A stretch of DNA of 64,000 nucleotides from Chlamydoabsidia padenii (GCA_025330725.1 JAIWND010000007.1:186001-250000); one strand, 5' to 3'; numbered from the stretch's first letter, positions 23,350 through 35,311 are shown. A program made the numbers and translations. The notes: generated by a model not told the origin, from the sequence alone.

Positions 23350-24170
23350 ATTCCTGGCCATGATTACGAGATGGATTAATTCACACACTAAAGTAATCCA
23401 TGAATTACCTAATGGCTGTCTATATGAAAAACCTGTTTTCTGGTGGATGTAATCTCATGGCTTCCTCCCTCTTATTGTGATTCTGGTCATAAAGGTAAGT
23501 TAATGCATCTTGAATGGTACTCTGCCAAAGTTGTTACTGTTTCATACTCTAACTGAATTGCTAATTATTTACACTAGGTTTATGCTCCCTCTTTGCCTCT
23601 GATATGTGAAGTCTCCTGTTAGTAATCAAATGGATAAGTTGGCAGATTTTGCGAGGCGACTACCTTTGTGTAGAATAGCGATTAGGCCGAGCCTTTTTAC
23701 CGTGGCAGGACGTAGGCGACATCGTGCCCTGTTCCACACCTGGATCTGCTAGCGAATGGGTTGTGCTGGTAAAACAGGATGTCTGGTATGTTGAAGCATT
23801 TATGTGGATCTACCTATTCTCGGGCATGTTGCATTAGCCACCAGTTACGGCGCTCTATTTGATTCTTGGGGATGTATCATAATGTGCAATATTTATGGGT
23901 ACTATAATGTAAGTAAAGAAAAGACAATGTTACTAATCACACTTCTTGCTCTTATTGCAGGCTTGTCTTTCATGCGTTATGGTTTGGCTTTATTCCTTGA
24001 TTGTTGTCTCTGGTGTTTTGTGGTCTCTCTTTGCTTCTGGTATGTGAAGTAAGTAAAGAAAAAGAAGAAGAAGAAAAGACAAGGTTATTAATCACATTTC
24101 TTCTGGTTGTAGGCTTTGGCTTCTTAGTGTTTGTTGCATACTTGTTTTATGTAATGTGGCAAGGAACGAC
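23350..24170 (+). pseudogene. Decayed DHHC-type palmitoyltransferase-like gene
   Basis: Broken coding remnants with preserved introns (23500-23577, 23911-23960 and 24049-24113 have GTAAGT donors and CAG/TAG acceptors). Fragments resemble a DHHC acyltransferase: ALFDSWGC followed by GYYN at an exon end (family: ALFDHHC...NNCIGYxN), then a hydrophobic stretch with YSLIVVSGVLWSLFASG, then GFLVFVAYLFYVMWQGTT (family: transmembrane helix before a TTNE motif). Frames shift between these pieces and several stops interrupt them. The DHHC cysteine motif itself is destroyed. A one-mismatch 11-mer copy sits at 23186-23196, where its promoter would be. The family call is tentative. Confidence 0.4.
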
Positions 24171-24530
24171 GTGAATGACAAGATCATCTCCAACACCTAC
24201 TTGGAACGACGACAACAGACTAGATTTCCAACTTTTGCAACGGAAGCACAGCAATGGATGGCAAGATATGAATCTCTGGCGGAATTCTTTGGCTACACTC
24301 CTGTGGAAATGGTGGAAAAACTACAAGCTGTGTTGGAAGGGCAAACGTTTTGTTGATATATTCGGCTAGAACGTACTATCAAGAAGGACCGGGTGGCATT
24401 GAAAGGCAAATACTTATATCAAAATGGTGATGACTCAAATCCTGTTATGGTGGCTATCGACGAACTTGATTTATTCAAGCAAGAAAAGATGACAATTGGT
24501 GAACTGGCTTCTTTTATATTATTACAGTAG
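24114..24530 (+). pseudogene. Open frame interrupted by a single TGA
   Basis: Starting after a splice-like TAG, one frame runs for about 80 codons (NDKIISNTYLERRQQTRF, TEAQQWMARYESLAEFFGY), meets TGA at 24354-24356, then continues in the same frame for 57 more codons (RTIKKDRVALKGKYLYQNGD, KQEKMTIGELASFILL) to TAG near 24530. Composition on both sides looks like ordinary coding sequence. It may be the 3' part of the DHHC-like relic or of another gene; I do not recognise the sequence. Read-through or a sequencing error is an alternative to decay. Confidence 0.4.
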
Positions 24531-24749
24531 TGTTTATTATATTCTCCTGTTGTGTTGGTTATTATCTCTTGTCCCCCCTATAGACTATCTAGTACATACA
24601 AGTATCTCTAAAATCTTATTAAATAAAACAATGTCTTGATCACTTCTCTTTCTCATTACTTGAATTTTTGATGTACGGCTAATTACCCAAGTGCATATAC
24701 GGTTTTTTGCTGGACTTTTCATTCCCATATATGGATTTGAAGTGGGGTT

Positions 24750-24806
24750 TTGTAGTAGTAGTAGTAGTAGTAGTAGTAGTAATAGTAGTAGTAGTAGTAG
24801 TAGTAG
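24750..24806 (+). repeat. (TAG)n trinucleotide microsatellite
   Basis: About 19 units of GTA/TAG with one TAA interruption, in non-coding DNA. Confidence 0.9.
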
Positions 24807-24809
24807 CTG

Positions 24810-25422
24810 GAGCAATACCGCTATTTTATTTCATTTTATTCACTTTATTTAAAAACCCATACTTTAACCCCTGTACCACCAATTACTATATTGGGGGTTT
24901 AGCTGAACAGCAAAATAGTGGCGGATTTTCCCTGGAGAGCTAAAATCCCGACATCAATGCCTTTGATCATATCATGGGGACTATAATGGTACTGGATCAC
25001 AAGTACTCAGATCCTTGCAGGTCAAGCCTCACTGGTTATTTGAGTTCTCATGTGGACATCGGCGAACTGTGTTAAGGATGTTACGACCATTTTTTTTTTT
25101 AAAAAAAAGGGGGATCGTCGTCTCGAATATAAGCCGAGTGTCTTCACTTTACAGATAAAAACTACCCACGAGTTCTAAAAGGCAATCAAAGAGGAGGGAT
25201 AGGTTGGTAAGTTGAGAAAAGGGGTAAAACTCCGACCGTAAAAAAAAAAAAATGCAAGCCATGTCCGATCGTATTTCTTTAACTAATCATGAGATGAGCT
25301 TTTTGATGTTTCAATGACCTTGGGCCACCTTTTTTTTTTCTTCCCATGTTGAATATGCTCAGCTGGGTTCATGCAATTCCCCTGTCTCACTTTGTGTAGT
25401 GCATCGACCTTATGCAAGCTAC

Positions 25423-25463
<41 letters not shown>

Positions 25464-25706
25464 TTTGAATCGCCAACCTACCATCATCGTGTGGTTATAG
25501 TGGGACTTCTGTTTACTAAAGAGAAGGTTACTTGGTTCGTTGCACTTACACGGGGCAGGGAGGCTAGATTCCTAGAAAATGATCTGTCAAAACAGGAAAT
25601 TTCAATTCCCGATCCCGCTCCTCATTTAATAAAATACTATAGTCATTTCATTTTCAATTTTTTGTCTTTCTTTCTTTCATCTTTTTTATTTATATACCAA
25701 ACCCTC
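24810..25706. other. Intergenic region with two motif variants
   Basis: No gene is seen. A variant CTAAAATCCCGA lies near 24940 and a one-mismatch copy TTCAATTCCCG at 25601-25611, 96 bp before the next ATG. A run of about 39 A residues sits near 25422-25460 and a T(n)A(n) tract near 25090-25108. Confidence 0.5.
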
Positions 25707-27075
25707 ATGGAACCCTTTTTAACAACATTACCCCCTTATGTACATCAATATATAAACAAATACCCACCTACTGAATGTTTTAATGTGTTGAAAGATCTTG
25801 TTTGCTTTGCTGTGCTTTATTCAAACGACCGTGAACACATCAATCTATTGTCACTGGAACTGTTGCAAAAAGGGGCAGATCGAATCCTTGTCCACCATCC
25901 TTATGCTTCTTCAACACTTAATGTATCCACCTTGACATCAAAAGACATTTTACGAGCATCACCAACACGAATGGACTCTGTCGTCCATCAGCAACTGTCA
26001 CCAACCACTACGATAGCCCCTGGGATTAACAAGACATCTTCCATCATGACCACCACCACTACCAAGGATTGCCGCAACAACAAAAAATATACAAAGGTAC
26101 ATCTTGATCATGGCTGCCAACCTGTACTCGAAGAAGATACCACTAAACAAGGCCGTCATTCTACTACACCTCCTCAGACGAATACAACACTGACCACCAC
26201 ACCTTTGAATACCAACAAAAAATCAACCATGCCGTCTGTTTTACCCGACTGGTTGACTCACCCTGATACAGAGAAAAAAGGTGATGTGAATGCAACATCA
26301 CTTCGATCGGATTCTCCTTCTTCTCTGGACCGCCCTCCTATAACAAAAACTCAAGAAATGAATATCACCAATTGGATACCAAGTAAGCCTCACTCTATCA
26401 TTGTTTATCTGTAAAACCAATCTTCTTCTTTTGTAGTCAATATTACTAGAAACGAGAAACCCAGTCGGAGTCAAACATCAAGACCTACTAGGTAAGAACA
26501 AAACAGAGAAAGTGGGGTAACATCATCATCTCTCTCTCTCTCTCTCAAGACTCACTGTCTTTATTATTCATATATAGTGTACATAACCCGATTATACCCG
26601 ATTTACGAGCCTATCCACCAACAAAGAAAACACAAACACAACAAGTTAAAGACACTACCAAACAATCAAGACGCATGTCAGGTAAGAAGAAGAAGAAAGA
26701 AAAAAAAAAAAAAAAAGAGGGGGGAGGGAGGGAGGGAATATCGAAATCATATCTTAATATACAACTTATTTCCGACCAGCACCTTTATGTGATTCACCAA
26801 CAGAGGAAACACAACCAAAGGGATCCACCGTCGCCCGCTCTGCTTCCACCCTATCACCCTTTCGACCAAAACAAACGGCAACTGTGCGGGCACGAGCTGA
26901 ACAGGCACGACAACGACAGTTACAACTAGAGGAAGAAAAACGAAAACAAGCCGCGGCCAACTTGCCTTCACGTACCCATCTACGATTAAAACAACAAGCT
27001 GTAACAAGTATTGATTGGGATACTATCAAGAAGGACCGTCGTAAAACCATGCCTGCCTCCGGATACAGTAGTTAA
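25707..27075 (+). CDS. Protein of unknown function
   Basis: Four exons (25707-26382, 26437-26491, 26578-26681, 26780-27075) join in phase to give 376 residues. I do not recognise a family. The first ~65 residues look folded and helical (YVHQYINKYPPTECFNVLKD, LVCFAVLYSNDREHINLL, LELLQKGADRILVHHPYAS). The middle is Thr/Ser/Asn-rich and probably disordered. The end has a charged helix (VRARAEQARQRQLQLEEEKR) followed by SIDWDTIKKDRRKTMPASGY. The ATG at 25707 was chosen because upstream in-frame sequence is a poly-Lys artefact of an A run. The motif copy 96 bp upstream supports this start. Localisation is not evident; no signal or membrane segment is seen. Confidence 0.72.
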
Positions 27076-27500
27076 TCATCATCATCATCATACCCTCTTT
27101 ATCACTAATTACTTTTGACTATAATAAAAACACGACCTTTTTTATCATAAACATTGTTTTTTAAGTTGCATTGGGTCACACAAATGATTGTTATGTGCAT
27201 AAATAGTTTTTATTGTTTAAAATATTGGAAATAAAAGTGTCATAGAGTATGTGTATGCGTATATATGTAATTGCTAACTAATGTGGGGGAAGATGGAGAG
27301 GGGAGGGGATCATAATCATCATTGGTACTTGTAATATAACATTCTGGTGTTGATGGTCTGCCATAAATCGATTTCTTGATATGTTATAATGTGTGAGTTG
27401 ATCCAATTTATATATACCCAGTCCCGACTGTTTACCTACTGTAAATCTTTGCTGACCAAATCATTTCATATTTGCGGGCAGACGTTGACACCTCCGTAAA
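27076..27500. other. Intergenic region
   Basis: 3' region of the preceding gene (AATAAAA near 27122 and AAATAAAA near 27230) and AT-rich DNA; no gene seen. Confidence 0.5.
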
Positions 27501-27544
27501 GTCAAACCATGTTTCTTTGCCCTGGTGTCCGAATTCATACCGTT

Positions 27545-28200
27545 GTTCAGTTAGTCCTTCTTGTTTGTTCGTAAGTAATCCAGATGAATCGATGTGCCGC
27601 CTTGTTCTATTTGATATGAAAGAGAAGTGTCAATAAGCAGCCATTATATCGTTTTTATCCACTTACAATAACCAAATGATAGTATCGTTGATATGCTTGA
27701 TCGGCCCTATCAGGACAAAGGTTACATAACAAAGAAGGGGGTAAACCTGGATTCACACAAATATAATGAGTGATCAGCATCATTACGAAAGCTGTTGAGT
27801 TGAGTTTGAGGACAAGTATTGGTTTGTGAAGGAGTGCTTGCTCAATGAATCGTTGTCGGTTGACATGTTGATGCTGCCGTATCATGAAGAATCCTTTACC
27901 CCTTTCGAAAAAGAAAAAGAGTAATGTTAGTTCCATGATCTATTTGTTCTCCCCCTCACTTTGCCTTACCTTTTAGAGCCAATGTCACTTGTTTGGATTC
28001 ATAGGATTCAAAATTAGTTGAATCGCCACCACCTTGTTATTGTCAGTTCGTCGAAGCCCAACGTGTCTATAATGATAAAAAAGAAATAGAGTAAGAATAA
28101 ACCATTTTGGTAGTATAGTAAAGTCTTACATTGATGGTGTGATTCAAGTTACTACTTTATTGTCAATGTGTTGCGCGGCCGATAATTATGTAAAGAAGAA
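27545..28200 (-). pseudogene. Broken or poorly resolved minus-strand gene
   Basis: Splice-like borders occur on the minus strand (donor at 27667, acceptor near 27613; intron near 27911-27972; acceptor near 28073) and the central exon encodes a plausible protein segment (RQHQHVNRQRFIEQALLHKP, LVLKLNSTAFVMMLITHY, LCPDRADQAYQRYYHLVI). The upstream exon cannot be joined in frame: one frame stops and the other has the wrong phase, which suggests a frameshift. A one-mismatch 11-mer copy (28224-28234) lies where the promoter would be. I do not recognise the protein. It is either decayed or mis-modelled by me. Confidence 0.35.
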
Positions 28201-28369
28201 GACGAAGATTAAAAAGAATCATCCGGGATTTAAAAATTGTGAATGATGGGTGTGAGTAGGAGAGTCAGCCAACATTTATGCCGCCCTCCTTTGATTTTAT
28301 TCATTAAAAGAGCCAAAAGACAAATATATCTATATATAAATAAAGTACTAGTAATAAAGGGGGGAGGGA

Positions 28370-29833
28370 TTATAAAAAGAATTGAGTATACTGTCGGCTA
28401 TCAATATGGACATCCATTTCCGTCAGTTTGTATTCATTAATTTCTTGTTTGATTTTCAAAGCCAGAGCAGGAGTGAGTTTTTGGCAAGTGGCATTGGTAT
28501 CACATCGACGATCATAATCCGCCCCAGCAAAAGTTTCGTGGACTTGGACAGTAGGACAGAATTGTAATCGACGTTTGATAGGATCGAGTAGTGAGCTTGT
28601 GGATGAGGATGCAGGTTTCAGTCGAGGAGAACCATGCATAGGCAGTCCATAATGCACGCCGATCACTGGAGGGGGTGCCATGGCCAAGTCACTATCATCA
28701 TCAGGTTCTTCATTAGACTGCATAAATGCAGGTACTATTTGTTGTTGTGGTAAAGCCGGTGTAGATGAGGATGTGGATGCTGTTGATGATGATGATGATG
28801 AGGGTGTAGGACTTGGTAATTCAGAAGCCAATCGATGAGGTCCAGTTGGTCTAGTAATTGGAGATCGAGTAGATACACTTGAGTTGGGTGAATCAGGTGC
28901 AATCACAGGAGATCGACCTATAGAATAAAATAATACATGAGTTATTTATCAAAGAGATTAAACCATTTCCTTTTTATTTTATTGTTTATATTCTTACCTT
29001 TAAAAGAAGAAGTATTCTTTATAGATGATGATGTTGATGGTTGAGTCGTATCCACACGTAATGAAGGTCGATCTTTTTTATCACAAGGTGGTGGAGAAGG
29101 TATAGAAGTATGAGGTGTCAAAGAAGGACGACGCGTGGTGGTGGTAGGTGACTGTTGTTGTGATGTCGAAGAGCCAGATCGTTGAAATAAAGTTGACAAG
29201 GAAGCAAAAGAGCGTCGACGAAGAGCAGGTTGAGGAGCCACAGAATCTTCAGGTATCATATCCACCGTGGCAATAGACACATTAGATGAGTTTCCACCAG
29301 TCAAAGAGCCCAGACCACCTTTAGAAGAAGAAGACGATGACCGCAGATTATTGACACTAAACACTTTTCGTAATCGTTTAGACAATGACAATTTGGTACC
29401 CAGAGACATTTCCGACCGAATAGAGACAGATTGACTGACTGTGGATGAAGTCGAAGTGATGGATGACCTACGACCAGAAGAATCCACACTAGATACAAGC
29501 TTGATGTTATTACTACTGCTGCTACTACTGGTGCTTGGCATAGGGATGGGTCGAGCAGAAGGAGGTTGTTGCATCAACATGGATTTTGGTCTTCGAGAAG
29601 TATCATTGGCAAGTCGAGGTTTTCTTTGTTGTTGTCGTTGGTGGAGTGGTGAGGTCGGTGTGGAAACTGATTTCTGAGGTTGAATATTAAAGTTGGGTGT
29701 ACTAGAGGTCCGAGATCGTTGAGTGGGATAATGATGAGGAGGATATTGTTGATAAGAATTGTAGTACGGATTGTTGTTCATTGGTTGCTGTTGCCATTCT
29801 TGAGAGTAATTCCATACGTCTTGATTCTATTAG

Positions 29834-29866
<33 letters not shown>

Positions 29867-30165
29867 AACCATGAGCGCAAAATAAAGTTGAGTAACCATA
29901 ATATTATAAAAATAAACCCAACACCCATAACTGGAAGGTGCTCTCTCAATGAATATAACTGCCCTATCAAAAGGTAACACCAATCAAGGAGGAGCACCAC
30001 CTTTTAGAATAAAAACAAGCCCACCACTGTTCATTCTTTTTACTTTACCTTGTTAAATCGCATCTTACCATGAGGTTGATTGTTCAAAGGATCTTGTGTG
30101 TCTTGTTGTCGTTGTTTTTGTTGAGCACGAAGGGCCATGGGTGAATGTTGAATCATAGTAGTCAT
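28370..30165 (-). CDS. Ser-rich protein with conserved C-terminal domain, function unknown
   Basis: Three exons (30069-30165, 28998-29819, 28370-28917) encode 488 residues. Residues 1-~400 are Ser/Thr/Pro/Gln-rich and probably disordered, with basic patches such as LGTKLSLSKRLRKVFSVNNL. The last ~75 residues look folded: IKRRLQFCPTVQVHETFAGA, DYDRRCDTNATCQKLTPALA, LKIKQEINEYKLTEMDVHID. This kind of C-terminus (a V.V.ET/DTxxxxYDRR then LTPxLAxxIKxELNxxK) is, as I recall, conserved in many otherwise unrelated fungal proteins, but I cannot name the family with confidence. Intron 1 contains a T(n)A(n) tract and uses an acceptor ending ATCAAG that keeps the frame. The 11-mer lies 291 bp upstream of the ATG. 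Confidence 0.75.
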
Positions 30166-31090
30166 GATATTGGTCAAAGTAAATAAAAAAAAGGGGGAAT
30201 AGAGATAGAAAGAGTGGAGAGTTTATGGGGTGGGGTTATTTTATAAAAGTGGTAGTAGTAATTGGTTTGTGGTTACAGTAAGAGAAGGGTATATACAAAG
30301 AGTCAATTAAAAAAAAAGAGAGATGGATAAAGTATGTTGTTAGAATAAGAGCATTAAGGTATAAACAAGAGAAAGAAAAAGAAAAAGAGGATTTTTGAAA
30401 AAAAGTTCCCAAAAAAAAAAAAAAAAAATAGGAGGGGCAAAAGTGACACAAGATGTTCAAATCCCGCTCATTTGGAACAAGTGGGGCATTTAGTTCGCCA
30501 CTCGTTCGTATCAAGACCATGATGAAATGTTTGATGATCTTTTAGTCAAGCCTGTTTTGACCATCCACCACGTTATCTCTTCTTGTCCGCCTTTTTTTAT
30601 TATTATTATTTCTCCTTGTTGAAAAGGATGGATTCGTGCCACGTGATACTAATGATGAAATAAAAAAACCATCTATCTAGCTCATTTCAATTTAATATGT
30701 TAGTGGCCCCCTCATTTATTAAGTTTATCCATTTGCATTGATCGGTTCCGCCTATCAAAAAAGATGATCCTGTGACCTTTTAGCCCTGTCAAGTCCCCTG
30801 TGCAATAGCGGCAGCAACCCATATCCCATCGTATAACTGATTTTTTTTTTGTTTTCATTATCAAAGTGATATATAAAAGGAGACCGTGCGGGCGTGTAAC
30901 CTGGGTCGATGGTTGACATCAATGCAGGTCAACACATAATACCGGAATTTAAAAAGTTTAAATAAATGCATTTTTATTACCCGCCATCTGCCACAATCTA
31001 ACTAAAAGTCATTAATGACAAGAGCTAAAAAACCAAAGGGAATAAAAAGATAGGAGTAGAGGTGGACTAAACTAACGTATGATTACTAAA
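30166..31090. other. Intergenic region, promoter of the Ser-rich gene
   Basis: Holds an exact 11-mer copy at 30456-30466. Beyond it (30600-31050) AT-rich DNA with no gene seen up to the GMPPA 3' end. Confidence 0.5.
30456..30466 (-). promoter_or_regulatory. Recurrent 11-mer promoter motif (Ser-rich gene)
   Basis: Exact TTCAAATCCCG on the + strand, 291 bp before the minus-strand start codon at 30165. Confidence 0.5.
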
Positions 31091-32761
31091 CTACATCAAG
31101 ATTTCACTATGGAAGGATGACTTGAGTTCTTTATGAGGAAGGACAATACAATTTCTAATGATAGTTTCATCCATCACAGTGACCTCCTTGCCTACAAAAT
31201 ACAGAAGCATGATTGTTAGTCAAATGACAGGTACATTCTTTTGAAGACTTTACCGAGGATAGTGATGCTTTGACTTTTGACACCGTTTTCCATCATAGCA
31301 ATGTTGTGATCAGTAATTGGACTTCCTTCCACGCGAGCCCATGAGCCAATCTTGCTATTCCAACCAATGACAGAGTGAAGAATACAGCTGGCAGCCTACA
31401 AGAAGAAGAATATATATGTTATTATGATGAGACATGTCCTTTTTTTCTTCTTCTGCGGCTTAACTTACCCCAATTTGGACACTGTCCAAGATAATAGCAT
31501 CCTTGATACGTACACCTTTGCCGACATGTACACGTGGACCAATGGATACATTAGGACCGATCTTTTTTATATCATCAAAAGACAAAAAAAAAAAAAAATA
31601 GGTGATCAGTATACTTGCACTCCCCCCCTTTTTTTTTCTCTTCATCTGTCCTAGTTACCTTGGCAGTAGGGTCCACATGAGCCGAAGGATGAATATACAC
31701 AGCACCAATGATTTCAGGTCCATTAGGTGATTTCTTGGTCAATCGTTCAGGGCATTCTTTAGCTTGTTGTTCCAGATAAGTAGCATTGGCAGCAATAGCA
31801 GATCTACAAAAAAGAAGGTAGCCTAGTTAATACATTATCCCCATACATTCCTTATTCTTACCCAGCCGTCTTGATTTGTCGCCATGGTTTTTCCGTTACA
31901 TAGACATAGAGTTTTCGACTTTCAGACAAAGGTCGTAGTAAATCTTGTTCCAAACGTAATCGATCGTCCGAAGCAGTCCACAAATAATCGCTTTCTTCAT
32001 GATGAGCATCCTTTTTTCGATCAATGGCTTTTTTCATTTCTTCAAAGACAGCAGTATCAAAGAGATAGACACCACAAGAGATCAAATCCGAGATGAAGGT
32101 TTCTGGTTTTTCCACATAATGCAAGACTTCATTTGTACCTGGATTGGCGACCAAGCAACCAAATTTGTTGGCTTGTTCTCGAGGTACCTGAAAAAAAAAA
32201 AAGAAGAGGTGGTGAGTGACCATCTACTTTATCACCCTTGACTTACCTTGGTACCAAGCATAGTACATAGTCCGCGGTGTTTCATATGAGCATCCATCAT
32301 TTCATTCAACGGGAATGCACAAGCAATATCCACATGCATCACAAAGAATTGTTGAGGATTACCACGTAAGATTTCGTCACGGAAGTGATAAAGACCTCCA
32401 GCCGTACCCAAAGATTGATATTCGCGAAGATACCTATACACACACACCAAAAAAAAAAGGAGAGACGTGTTGAGTTTTAACTTGTTAAAGGACATGATTT
32501 TTTTCTTTCTTACCTGATATGCAAGTGAGGGAATTCTGATGCTGCTTCATCCAAGAAACGAGCAAAGACATTATCTTCAAAAAACCCAATGATGAGGACT
32601 TCTTGTAAACCTTGGACCTTGGAAAGTGCGGCCAGATGATGAGAGATGACAGGGGCACCAGCAACAGGGAAGAGTGGTTTAGGTACATCCAAAGAGAGAG
32701 GTCGGAATCGCGTGGCTCTTGAAGGTCCACCCACCAAAATGATAGCTTTGTATTGTGACAT
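31091..32761 (-). CDS. GDP-mannose pyrophosphorylase A-like subunit (GMPPA)
   Basis: Cytosolic sugar-nucleotide protein; GMPPA binds GDP-mannose and restrains the catalytic GMPPB subunit in animals. Seven exons (32514-32761, 32247-32433, 31862-32187, 31659-31803, 31469-31561, 31254-31395, 31091-31191) encode 413 residues. The N-terminal nucleotidyltransferase domain has LVGGPSRATRFRPLSLDVPK and PLFPVAGAPVISHH, with GTAGGLYHFRDEI. The C-terminal half is a left-handed beta-helix of hexapeptides (IGPNVSIGPRVHVGKGVRIK, DAIILDSVQIG). The GGPSRATRFRPLS signature, rather than the GGxGTRLRPLT of GMPPB, separates it from the catalytic paralog. A two-mismatch motif copy (CGGGATTCCAA, 32836-32846) lies 75 bp upstream. 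Confidence 0.93.
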
Positions 32762-33191
32762 GATGTATGAGAGAAAGAAAGTCAATGGGGAACTAAAATA
32801 AAAAAATTCCAGACAAAAAATGTCAACAGGAGAAGCGGGATTCCAAAAATTTAGACCAAATGATTGGTCCAATCAGCATCGACTTATTTGATCGTGGAGC
32901 ATAGTCGAGTTGGATCAAGGTACCGAGTTGAGAAAGATTCCATGGTTTATATTACCCCTCCCATTTATAGAACTCCCCTCCATACCAACCAATATATTTT
33001 TGAAGATCTGATCACCTGAGTTTATTCTACAAGGTGACACAGCGATCGAGAATTCGAGTATGATATGATATTCGTAGTTTATTGAAGTAAAAGATAGTAC
33101 AAGAAGAGATAGAGATAGAGAGAGAATAGGTAAATAAATAAAGTATACTAATGCTAAAGTAGAGAGAATAAGGTAGGAAGGAATCTATGAT
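32762..33191. other. Intergenic region between GMPPA and syntaxin
   Basis: Contains the GMPPA promoter with its motif variant at 32836-32846 and the 3' end of the syntaxin transcript. No gene seen. Confidence 0.5.
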
Positions 33192-34849
33192 TTAATTAAT
33201 ACCAGGATGTCCAAAGGCAAACCACCATACCAAGATACCAATGACAATTAAAAGAATGATAAAGATAACAAAGCAACACCATTTTTTCTATGTACGTATA
33301 AAAGAAAAGTATTAATGATCTGTATGTATCATAGAGTATCTTCAAACACTTACCGCCCGCGTGGCCTTGGCGCTAACAATAGCTCTTGACACATCCTTGT
33401 TTCCTTGTTCCAAATCATGAGTAGCAGTTTCGGCATGGACTTCGATCTGAGTCAAGACTTCACCTTGTTGTTCGATCATCATCTGCATGTCCATAAACAA
33501 TTGGTGTAGTTCCAGAATAGTCTTTTCAATCTTCTTGATATCGTCATGGCGGGATTGGACTTCATTTAATACAGCCCGAGCTTGTCCTGATCGGTTAGTT
33601 TGCATCAATGATTGAGTAAAGATTTGTGAGGCTTCATCAGAATCCAAGACACGTTCGATTTCATCTGATGTGGCATCCGGTTGGACTAACAACATAAAAA
33701 GTATTTAGGTTAGTAAAAAAAAAAAAAAAAAAGAGGAATGTGTATATGACTTACCAATTCGAATTTGTCGTTCTACTCTTTGTCGATATTTTTGTTGATA
33801 GGTTCGTTCAATGTCTTGGTATCGTTGGATGGATTCAATAAACTTCTTTTTCAGGGCAGCATGTTGTGTTTTTCGCATGGGTAGATCACCACTATTAGCT
33901 GGCATCCGGGCATTAGCAAGTTCCACACCTAAACCAAAATATATCAAGGTGAGATTCCTGATTCCACCATTACCTTTTCTTTCTTACCTTTAATCCTGTT
34001 CTTGGTTTCATTATTCAATTTTGCAGTATCATTCACCAAGATTTCCAATCGACGGGCATTTTGAGACATTTGTTCTTCACTAATGTTGACCAAGGCAGCT
34101 CCATGCATTTCTTCAATATCGGATATATTCGAATGGATCAACCGATTCAATTCCTTGATTTCTTCAACCTATATAAAGACATATAGTGAGTGATATATAT
34201 ATATATATATATATTTCCAGTCGCTTACCTCGGCAAAGAAGGCTTCAATAGAGACCAGATCAGGAGAAGTAGACATGACATTTTTGCGTTCCACCATTTC
34301 ATATTGATCTTGTTTATGACGATGACTTGTTTTAGTATAGGAGGGAGGAGGATTTGATGGAGGATTGTATGCATAATCATCATCATATCTTGGTCCACCA
34401 CCTCGCTGACCAGCAGAAGGTAAAGGAGGAGGCATATCATGATCATCACTATAATTTAAAAAACAATGGGCTCGGTTAGTTAGTTGTTTTTCCCTCCCCC
34501 TCCTTCTTTCTTTATCTGCCTCCTTTTATGATTTACCTTAGTCGACTAAATCAAGTAAAACAGAATTCCCCCCACGAGAGCGAGTGATACAAATAAATTA
34601 AAAAAAAAAAAAAAAAGCATATTTGAGTTAGATTTTATGTAGGTCGTTTGGGCAATCCTATGGCTTGTTCTTTTTTTTCTTCTTTTATGTAGTTACCCGT
34701 ATTTGTTTTCATTATTATTAGTTCCCTATTGAAAATAAAAAGGTTATAAGTATAATGTAGAGTGACAAGAATGATACTCTTTTGGTTGGGTTACTTACCC
34801 GTAATTCAGCCAAACGATCTCGACTCATAGTAAAGCGAGAACCAGACAT
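33192..34849 (-). CDS. SSO1: Plasma-membrane syntaxin (Sso-type Qa-SNARE)
   Basis: Target-membrane SNARE for exocytosis. Exons 34799-34849, 34697-34725, an optional 9-nt exon 34537-34545, 34229-34448, 33988-34168, 33755-33928, 33354-33685 and 33192-33287 give 363 residues (360 without the micro-exon). An Habc domain (IEAFFAEVEEIKELNRLIHS onward) is followed by the SNARE motif with the zero-layer Gln inside LFMDMQMMIEQQGEVLTQIE, then the juxtamembrane KKWCC and one C-terminal membrane anchor (FVIFIILLIVIGILVWWFAF). Layout and the MDMQMMIEQQGE core match Sso1/2 and animal syntaxin-1. N-terminal exons are very short and separated by introns of unequal length; skipping the 9-nt exon also keeps the frame. 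The 11-mer is 185 bp upstream. Confidence 0.92.
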
Positions 34850-35311
34850 GATCAATCAAAGTTGTTTATATATATATATATAAAGGAATGGGATGGGGTA
34901 AAAAGGGAGTGTAATTAGATTGATATGTTAAAAGAAGGGAAGGGAAATGTTTGAATGAGGATGAAGAAAGTGAAAAGGAAAGGTACCGAAAGAAAAAAAA
35001 AAAAAAAAAGTTATCAGGGTTGAAATTAACATTTTCAAATCCCGCTTCAAATTTTCCACTCATTGCGTCTGTTGGTAGGTGATACGAGACTGAGTTGATA
35101 TTCAAAAATAGGGAGATCAACTGTGCACTTTTCACGCTGTCAACGACTTGATATGGAGTGTTACAACACGTAGTACCTAAAATAAAACCATAATACATTG
35201 GTGATAGTGTATAGATACTTTATTGTAAAAATAGTTAAAGTTAAAATAGTAACAAAGAGTATAATAAAATGACTGGAGGTAAATACATCAAACTAATAAA
35301 GGACTAACTAA
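34850..35311. other. Intergenic region between syntaxin and DENR
   Basis: Contains the syntaxin promoter with the exact 11-mer at 35034-35044, a TA repeat near 34868-34881 and the DENR 3' end. No gene seen. Confidence 0.5.
35034..35044 (-). promoter_or_regulatory. Recurrent 11-mer promoter motif (syntaxin)
   Basis: Exact TTCAAATCCCG on the + strand, 185 bp before the minus-strand syntaxin ATG. Confidence 0.55.

Noticed and set aside
24750..24806. Possible CRISPR-like or protein repeat
   Set aside because: Simple TAG microsatellite; no spacers. No CRISPR array is present, as expected for a fungal nuclear genome.
25371..25706. Longer start for the 25.7 kb gene
   Set aside because: It would include a poly-Lys stretch coded by the A run at 25422-25460 and place the promoter motif in coding sequence.
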